From: Paenibacillus typhae
GTDB taxonomy: Bacteria > Bacillota > Bacilli > Paenibacillales > Paenibacillaceae
Assembly: GCF_900099765.1 (NCBI RefSeq)
Contig: NZ_FNDX01000025.1
Span: forward strand, 1 to 64,000
Direction of reading: 5' to 3'
Length of the DNA: 64,000 nucleotides
The position numbers and the translations under genes are program-made. This document shows, piece by piece, positions 59,237 to 64,000 of the stretch; the first letter of the stretch is position 1; each line of letters starts with the position of its first letter. A model generated the notes under the pieces. That model searched no databases. It had not been told where the DNA came from and saw only the letters and a program-made list of their open reading frames with translations.

Positions 59237-60745
59237 TTACCTATAACAAACCGTCAACTCCACCCGATTCCCTTCCCGATTATAAACAATCCGCTCCACC
59301 AATTTCTTCAACGCCCGATTCTTCTCTTCACTTGTTACCGCTTCACTCCACAGCTCTCTAAACTGCCCAATCCGCTCAATGATCTGCTCCATCGTGGTAT
59401 AATTCCCTTCATCCACTACTACTTTCCTCAAATCCTGCAATTCTTCCTCCAACTTCTGAATCTGCCTTGTCCTAACTGTTTTCCGCTCCATAAAGACCTG
59501 CTTCGTTATCATATCCTCTTCGTAGGATTCATGTAGTTTGTCTAATGCCCGTTTATGCTTTTGCATCTCCTGCTCCTTCACAGCAATCATAGTCTTCGTA
59601 TCGTTATAACCGCGACCTTGCTGCTCGATCTCCTGCAAAATATTTGGGTCAACATTGATGATCCGCTCATATAAAGCATCAAAAAACTCTTCGTCCAACA
59701 CCTTCCCCTTCTGCTCACATTTGCTGCCATCCTTATAATGGTGATAGCATAAAGCACTCCAAAATTGGCCCTGTTTCTTGCTTTTACCGACTCTGAACTG
59801 CATTCTACATCCGCATTTCTCACAGTAGAGTAATCCCGACAGGGGGAATGTATTTCTTCGGCTATTAGGATTCATTAATCTATTCTTCATTAAACGCTCT
59901 ACGATGGCATCATGTTCTCCTTGTGTCTTCAATTTCTCATGCGTTCCCATGACCTTGATTCGTTCATCTTCAGGAACAATCTCTACTTGACCACGTTTTG
60001 TTCGTGTTTTCCCGTAAGTAATGTAGCCAAGATGAATTTCGCTCAAAAGCAGTCTTTGTACGGTCACATTAGACCACCCTTTGTCCCTTCCATCCGGTTT
60101 AATGTTGTACGGCGTAGGTATCTTGTTATCCGTTAACCATATTGCAATATGCCCAAGATTAATTCCACTTAGGTATTTTTCAACTATGGCCCGATAAATA
60201 GGGCGTTTACCTTCATCCACCAGGACCGATTTGGTGTTCTTATCATAATAGTAGGGAAATGGTGGCTTACCGTTCGTCCACATGCCTTTCTTAGCTCCTG
60301 CTTCTTTTCCTTGCTTCATTCTGCGCTTTATCGTTTTGTACTCAATTCTGGCGAAGATGGACATAAAATCAAACGATACATCGTCATTGTCCACTTCCAG
60401 ATCATATATCTGTCTTGGAGTGATGATTACTGTCTCCGAGTTCAAAAATGTATCTTTAATGAGTGCCCAATCCTTATTCTCCCCACGGCCTAGACGATCA
60501 ATATCCATGACAACCACACCATCATACAATTTGTCTTCGACATGCCGAAGTAACTTCTGCATTTCCTTCCGGGCCTCGATCTTTTCCCCTGAGGCCACCT
60601 CTTCATATAGCCTATAGGTCCAACTCCGACTTCCGACCAAGGCCAGAAGGGTATCCCTATGCTTCGAGAGAACGTCTTCAAATTCGCCATCATCCCGAGA
60701 TTTTCTTAGATATATAGCAACGTGCTTAATTGATTTACTTTCCAT
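59237..60745 (-). CDS. large serine recombinase / integrase
   Basis: A 502-residue site-specific recombinase that probably inserts and excises the island. The catalytic serine is Ser16 in HVAIYLRKSRDDG, with DRLGRG further on. Then come the recombinase domain (about 155-290), a zinc ribbon (CEKCGCRM...CYHHYKDGSKC, about 310-345) and a coiled-coil plus C-terminal segment (ALDKLHESYEEDMITKQVFM). I use the ATG at 60745 with GGAG 11 bases upstream. Full length for the SpoIVCA/SprA-like class. Confidence 0.93.
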   Translation of the reverse strand: MESKSIKHVAIYLRKSRDDGEFEDVLSKHRDTLLALVGSRSWTYRLYEEVASGEKIEARKEMQKLLRHVEDKLYDGVVVMDIDRLGRGENKDWALIKDTFLNSETVIITPRQIYDLEVDNDDVSFDFMSIFARIEYKTIKRRMKQGKEAGAKKGMWTNGKPPFPYYYDKNTKSVLVDEGKRPIYRAIVEKYLSGINLGHIAIWLTDNKIPTPYNIKPDGRDKGWSNVTVQRLLLSEIHLGYITYGKTRTKRGQVEIVPEDERIKVMGTHEKLKTQGEHDAIVERLMKNRLMNPNSRRNTFPLSGLLYCEKCGCRMQFRVGKSKKQGQFWSALCYHHYKDGSKCEQKGKVLDEEFFDALYERIINVDPNILQEIEQQGRGYNDTKTMIAVKEQEMQKHKRALDKLHESYEEDMITKQVFMERKTVRTRQIQKLEEELQDLRKVVVDEGNYTTMEQIIERIGQFRELWSEAVTSEEKNRALKKLVERIVYNREGNRVELTVCYR

Positions 60746-60858
60746 AAGCTTCTCTACTCCAAACGTGTTAAGATTTTTCGGCCTTCCAAGTAGAATGTTG
60801 AACATTTTTGATGACACATTATCGAAAATGACAACTGTAAATTTTTGGAGGCGTAATT

Positions 60859-61032
60859 ATGAAAAAATGTGAGTATGTAGTTAAAGAACTCAATCGGCCA
60901 TCTGGCAAGGCGCTAAGACGGTTTCATGAGCATGTTGCCGAAATCATCAGCCGAAATACCCAAGCCGAAGCCAAAATGGACATACCTCTTCCCAAAGTGC
61001 AATATTCTACACAAGATAGGCCCGAAACTTAA
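60859..61032 (+). CDS. 57-residue protein divergent from the recombinase (possible directionality factor)
   Basis: MKKCEYVVKELNRPSGKALR and on to a Pro-rich end; GGAGG is seven bases upstream of the ATG and a perfect 18-bp terminator follows eight bases after the stop. The middle FHEHVAEIISRNTQ is probably helical. Large serine recombinases often have a small recombination directionality factor encoded nearby; SprB of SPbeta is 58 residues. Size and position fit, but sequence similarity is not claimed. Confidence 0.65.
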   Translation: MKKCEYVVKELNRPSGKALRRFHEHVAEIISRNTQAEAKMDIPLPKVQYSTQDRPET

Positions 61033-61039
61033 CAAAATA

Positions 61040-61084
61040 AAAACAAGCCGGCGCGTATAACCACTTACGCGCCGGCTTGTTTTT
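61040..61084. terminator. very strong bidirectional terminator
   Basis: AAAACAAGCCGGCGCGTA pairs perfectly with TACGCGCCGGCTTGTTTT, 18 bp, between the converging genes ending at 61032 and 61083. Confidence 0.95.
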
Positions 61085-61673
61085 ATCTCAGACTATTTTG
61101 GATGAATTCCCGTTCCGCCTTTTTTAAATACTTCAATGAATTCTCAAACGAATACAGATACATCAATCGAAGCATCCTTAACTTTTCCACGGAGCCATCG
61201 GCAATAACTTGTTTTATGGCCGGGATCATCTGACTGTTGGTCACTCCGAATTTCCCCGGTTTTACAATATCTTCAATAGTGATGGCTTGCTCTACCTTCC
61301 CTCCATCCTGTTCTTGCGGAGTGACTAGCGTATTCATATCTGACGGTTCTGGCCGCTCCACAATGGCTCGCTGCTGTTCTTCCTCCACTTGCCCAGGGAT
61401 CATCTCTTGTTCCTCATGAACGGTAGGTTCTTCAACTAAATTATCATCGGCTACTTTAGGCGAATCCACCGCTTCATGAACCATTTCTTGTTCTTCCGGC
61501 TGAATGGGTTCTTGCCCACAATCCTTATGAACTTGAACTTCTTCTGCTTCTTGTTGAGCATTCGCTGGCACCTCTGCACTTTGCTCTTTCACTTCCATCG
61601 GTAAAGCACTTTCCACTTTATTCTGACTTCCTCCACGGTTGCTTCTAACCGAGGTTCTATTCTTATTTGCCAT
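61083..61673 (-). CDS. acidic Glu/Gln/Pro-rich island protein, function unknown
   Basis: A 196-residue protein. An N-terminal basic stretch (MANKNRTSVRSNRGGSQNK) is followed by a long disordered acidic part with repeated EEQE/QEM motifs (EPIQPEEQEMVHEA, EPTVHEEQEMIPGQ). The C-terminal 70 residues (ITIEDIVKPGKFGVTNSQMI, then LMYLYSFENSLKYLKKAERE) look like a small helical domain. GGGG lies about nine bases from the ATG at 61673. No family recognised; a DNA- or protein-binding accessory factor is possible. Confidence 0.55.
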   Translation of the reverse strand: MANKNRTSVRSNRGGSQNKVESALPMEVKEQSAEVPANAQQEAEEVQVHKDCGQEPIQPEEQEMVHEAVDSPKVADDNLVEEPTVHEEQEMIPGQVEEEQQRAIVERPEPSDMNTLVTPQEQDGGKVEQAITIEDIVKPGKFGVTNSQMIPAIKQVIADGSVEKLRMLRLMYLYSFENSLKYLKKAEREFIQNSLR

Positions 61674-61800
61674 GTCCAAAACCCCTATATAATGGTATTT
61701 TTTCTTGAGTCGATCTTATCAACATGCTGGACTCTCGTACACTATTTCTTCCGCTTAAATAGTTAGTATTTTGCTATGTATCTTCATTCAAAAGACACGA

Positions 61801-61833
61801 GAAAGCCTATAGTGAATTTCTACACTACAGGCT
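61801..61833 (-). terminator. terminator of the WYL-like gene
   Basis: AGCCTgTAGTG-tagaaatt-CACTAtAGGCT followed by a U-rich tail on the minus strand. Confidence 0.65.
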
Positions 61834-61869
61834 CCAAAAGCTACCTTAAAATGAAGTTATTCCGTATTC

Positions 61870-62196
61870 TTATGAACTGCCTCCCCAATCTCTTTCAATA
61901 ACCCAAGGCTTCTTTCTAACCCATGTTACAATCTGCTCAGGTAAAAACTCCTCAGGAATGATATCCATACTAACAATTTGTTCAGGATTCAGACTCAGTA
62001 AATGCGGCTTAGGTAAACTGTCCAAATCCCAAACATGGTATTTATAGTGCTTTATCTTGGTCCGTTCACTAGGGGCTAAGTCCAGCGGAACACACCGCCG
62101 ATTTGATTGCTCTCCGCTCTTTGTTACAAAGGTTATGCTCATCAGTTTTTTGCGCTGAATGGCATCTGCAAATCTCAGCAGCATTTGTTTATCCAT
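61870..62196 (-). CDS. WYL-like small domain protein
   Basis: A 108-residue protein. MDKQMLLRFADAIQRKKLMS is followed by ITFVTKSGEQSNRRCVPLDL and HYKYHVWDLDS...HLLSLNPEQIV, which has the beta-barrel spacing of WYL domains (ligand or RNA/DNA sensing), but without an HTH. The ATG at 62196 is seven bases after GGAAG. A good promoter lies upstream. Possibly a stand-alone sensor or regulator in the island. Confidence 0.55.
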   Translation of the reverse strand: MDKQMLLRFADAIQRKKLMSITFVTKSGEQSNRRCVPLDLAPSERTKIKHYKYHVWDLDSLPKPHLLSLNPEQIVSMDIIPEEFLPEQIVTWVRKKPWVIERDWGGSS

Positions 62197-62288
62197 AGTA
62201 CCACTTCCTGACACTTTATTTCCACTTCCACAGCTTAGTTAAAAGATACATCTTGTTGGACAGGACATAACCTGATGAGTTAACTTCA

Positions 62289-62318
62289 TACTAAAAGTGT
62301 AATTACTCATTGGTCAAT
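62289..62318 (-). promoter_or_regulatory. sigma-A promoter of the WYL-like gene
   Basis: TTGACC (62313-62318) and TAGTAT (62289-62294) with 18-bp spacing on the minus strand. Confidence 0.6.
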
Positions 62319-62370
62319 AATTTAACACTTTGACCACAACGCAACTATTTTATATATATCATTTCGCAGA

Positions 62371-62631
62371 TCAATCTTCATCAAACTCTGTTGCTGCCCA
62401 GACTTGATCCCGGCTGAGTGGTTCATCTCCTTTAAAATGCTGTTGCCCACTCTTCTGCAGATTTCCTCCGCAGTGTTTACAAGCAAAACGTTCTTTGTTT
62501 ACATACATGTTCAAACCAGTTTCCTTGATGGACCTTACTATCTTGTTTTGGCAAGAACAGGTAGCAATCCATACAAACTTAACCTGCCCTGGATAGATAT
62601 TTGTACCTTTGGCATTGATCACTTGCTTCAT
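62371..62631 (-). CDS. small zinc-ribbon island protein
   Basis: An 86-residue protein starting MKQVINAKGTNIYPGQVKFV with AAGGAGG ten bases before the ATG. Two Cys pairs, CSC and about 30 residues later CKHCGG, make a zinc ribbon. The tail is acidic (AATEFDED). Likely nucleic-acid-binding, function unknown. Confidence 0.55.
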   Translation of the reverse strand: MKQVINAKGTNIYPGQVKFVWIATCSCQNKIVRSIKETGLNMYVNKERFACKHCGGNLQKSGQQHFKGDEPLSRDQVWAATEFDED

Positions 62632-62668
62632 TAATATTCCGCCTCCTTCAAATGCTCCAAGAAATGCA

Positions 62669-62707
62669 AAAGACGTTAACCAGATGTATAACATCCGTTA
62701 ACGTCTT
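62669..62707 (-). terminator. terminator overlapping the recombinase stop
   Basis: AAGACGTTAAC and GTTAACGTCTT are perfectly complementary, with an inner GGATG/CATCT partial stem and a short U run on the minus strand. Confidence 0.7.
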
Positions 62708-63255
62708 CAAAGGTTAAGGTTGAAATAAACATTATCCAATTCTTGTCTGGTGATTCCGATGTAGGCCAGTGTGACACTCGGGGCTGAATGGTTAAGCAGC
62801 TTTTGGATTCGGGTGATATCTACACCACTTTGATAAGCATGATAAGCAAATGACTTCCTAAGTGAATGGGTTCCAATAGCTTCCTTAATGCCTACATGAG
62901 CCGCCCCTTCATTTAGTATGCGATAAGCGTGTACTCTGCTGATTGGTCCCCCACCTTTTCGGCTGGCGAACAGGGAACCTGAATGCCGTTCTGTGGCTTT
63001 TACATATTCCAAGATGGCTTTTTTACAGGTATCCGACAAAGGGAAATCTTTTCACTTACCAGTCTTCTGTTCTCGGATGCTGATCCGATCTTGATTGTAT
63101 ACCTCTTCCACCTGTAACTTAAGCAGGTCAGATATCCGCAAACCGGAATTGATTCCAAGTACAAACAATAGATAATCTCGGATATTCTGTCCTCGCAGAT
63201 ACTTTTTTAGAGCATCAATCTGTTTCTTACTACGGATAGGTTCAACAAATTCCAT
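62707..63255 (-). pseudogene. tyrosine recombinase interrupted by an in-frame TGA
   Basis: A phage-integrase-type catalytic domain, about 183 codons. The ATG at 63255 has GAGGTG six bases upstream. Catalytic residues are all present: Arg in SGLRISDLLK, Lys in REQKTGK, His-x-x-Arg in THSLRKSFAY, His in LLNHSAPSVT and Tyr in LAYIGITR. After REQKTGK the frame meets TGA at 63052-63054, then continues in the same frame as KDFPLSDTCKKAILEYVKAT. A single CGA-to-TGA type change would explain it. Without read-through only the first 67 residues are made. It lacks the N-terminal core-binding domain. Confidence 0.85.
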
Positions 63256-63264
63256 ATCAAACAC

Positions 63265-63424
63265 CTCTCTAACTATATGTAACTTACTATAAAATAATTA
63301 TATATTATGTTACTTTCGACGTAAACGGCAAAGCTCCAGGGAACCATTAAGAACCCAGATGTCTTACCCCGCCTACCTTCGTGGCCATTTGCCTTATGTA
63401 ACACTATTCTATTGTGTAACATTG
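63265..63424. other. gene-free gap upstream of the recombinase remnant
   Basis: AT-rich near 63280-63330, with TGTAAC repeated (63278, 63399, 63414 regions), and a GC-richer middle (63330-63395). I see no ORF; it should hold the promoter of the recombinase gene. Confidence 0.4.
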
Positions 63425-63482
63425 AAAAAAACGGCTGTCAAACTCTCGCGATTCGTGAGGCAACTTTCGAGATGACAGCCGA
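63425..63482 (-). terminator. terminator of the partial sigma-factor gene
   Basis: CGGCTGTCA pairs with TGACAGCCG and encloses a second TCTCG/CGAGA pairing; U7 follows on the minus strand. Confidence 0.85.
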
Positions 63483-63515
63483 TTTTCGTATTTTTTATTT
63501 GTTTTTAGGATTGAG

Positions 63516-64000
63516 CTAAGATTGATCGTAGGATAACCACATCATCTTAATTTCTGATAATTTTCGATGTATGGTCATTCTACTCACCTTGAGTCTTTTA
63601 GATGTTTCTAAAATTGAATAATTCTTTATTCCAATATAATTAACTATTTCCACCTGATCAGCTGATAATATTTTCATAAAACCATCTAACCAGTCATTCA
63701 TGATAATCGTATCTAAGGAAGATTTATTTTGTAGTTGTATTGCTAAATTAGGTTCCTGTAATAAGAGGATACTCATATCTTCTTCATTATTAAAGTCCAT
63801 ATTTTGAATTGTGATACCACAGTGTTTTTTATTGTTTAAACGGTTTATTATATTTCCTGAGAAAAACTCTACTGCCCTTTTATAATAAGCAGCAAAATCC
63901 ATGGTATACTTATCCGGTGCATTTGGCTTCCAATTTTCTATGGATTTAAGTAAAACATCATATAACACATCTTCTAAATGATCCGATTCATAGTCATAAA
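63516..64000 (-). CDS. sigma-70-type factor, partial (N-terminus beyond the window)
   Basis: At least 160 codons; the frame stays open to the right edge (YDYESDHLEDVLYDVLLKSI), so the gene begins outside. The C-terminus has a region-4-type helix-turn-helix: LSADQVEIVNYIGIKNYSIL, then ETSKRLKVSRMTIHRKLSEI. Phage and mobile elements often carry such factors to drive late or excision genes. AT-rich. Family assignment is by pattern only. Confidence 0.65.
   Translation of the reverse strand, partial: YDYESDHLEDVLYDVLLKSIENWKPNAPDKYTMDFAAYYKRAVEFFSGNIINRLNNKKHCGITIQNMDFNNEEDMSILLLQEPNLAIQLQNKSSLDTIIMNDWLDGFMKILSADQVEIVNYIGIKNYSILETSKRLKVSRMTIHRKLSEIKMMWLSYDQS

Noticed and set aside
1..64000. CRISPR array
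   Set aside because: No series of regularly spaced direct repeats was seen on either strand.

Overview
The window reads as a chromosomal segment of a Paenibacillus-like, mid-GC endospore-forming Firmicute. The evidence is the Bacillales-type translation/secretion cluster (ylxM-ffh-rpsP-khpA-rimM-trmD ... rplS-lepB-rbgA), AAGGAGG ribosome sites with frequent GTG/TTG starts, CcpA-type cre sites, and many carbohydrate-degrading genes controlled by AraC-type regulators with extracellular sensor domains. I name the genus from gene content and style; no database comparison was possible.

Region by region. 1-9.8 kb: the translation/secretion cluster on the minus strand, opened between trmD and rplS by about 3.4 kb holding a DUF4097-type lipoprotein, a small Sm-like protein, tRNA-Pro(GGG), a compact candidate ncRNA (4970-5126) and two micro-ORFs. 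9.8-19.2 kb: housekeeping genes (TrhA/hemolysin III, M32 carboxypeptidase, beta-carbonic anhydrase, DUF2653, S66 carboxypeptidase, DegV, DUF5071, aldo/keto reductase). 19.2-31.5 kb: a pectin/hemicellulose locus with pectinesterase, GH105, GH28, an esterase-like hydrolase and GH43, an LplB/LplC-type ABC importer whose second permease is divergent, and an AraC regulator. 32-37.5 kb: an ECF transporter operon (S, fused double ATPase, T) with a PHP phosphoesterase and a divergent RpiR regulator. 37.8-43.3 kb: OsmC, a secreted multidomain GH26 mannanase with a cre at its promoter, and an AT-rich pair encoding a lipoprotein and a secreted protein. 43.7-51.2 kb: a glycerophosphodiester uptake and hydrolysis operon (ugpBEAC, two GDPDs, a HAD phosphatase) led by the antiterminator gene glpP. 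51.4-55.3 kb: UPF0173 hydrolase, PaaX-type regulator, and a YyaL/DUF255 gene broken by a 19-bp insertion exactly at its CxxC motif.

55.5-64 kb is a foreign-looking AT-rich island running off the right edge. It carries a DUF488 / DUF488 / dual-OB-like cassette, a gene-free stretch of about 780 nt with raised GC and several perfect crossing helices (candidate large structured RNA), an unrecognised helical protein, a large serine recombinase with a divergent 57-codon ORF, small zinc-ribbon and WYL-like proteins, a tyrosine recombinase with an in-frame TGA, and a partial sigma factor. The structured-RNA region together with the neighbouring cassette is the best candidate here for something undescribed.

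How the genes work together: exported enzymes outside this window presumably make pectin fragments, the 26-29 kb importer brings them in, and the signal-less GH28/GH105/PME/GH43 enzymes finish them in the cytoplasm. The ugp/GDPD/GlpP set converts glycerophosphodiesters to glycerol-3-phosphate, which GlpP senses.
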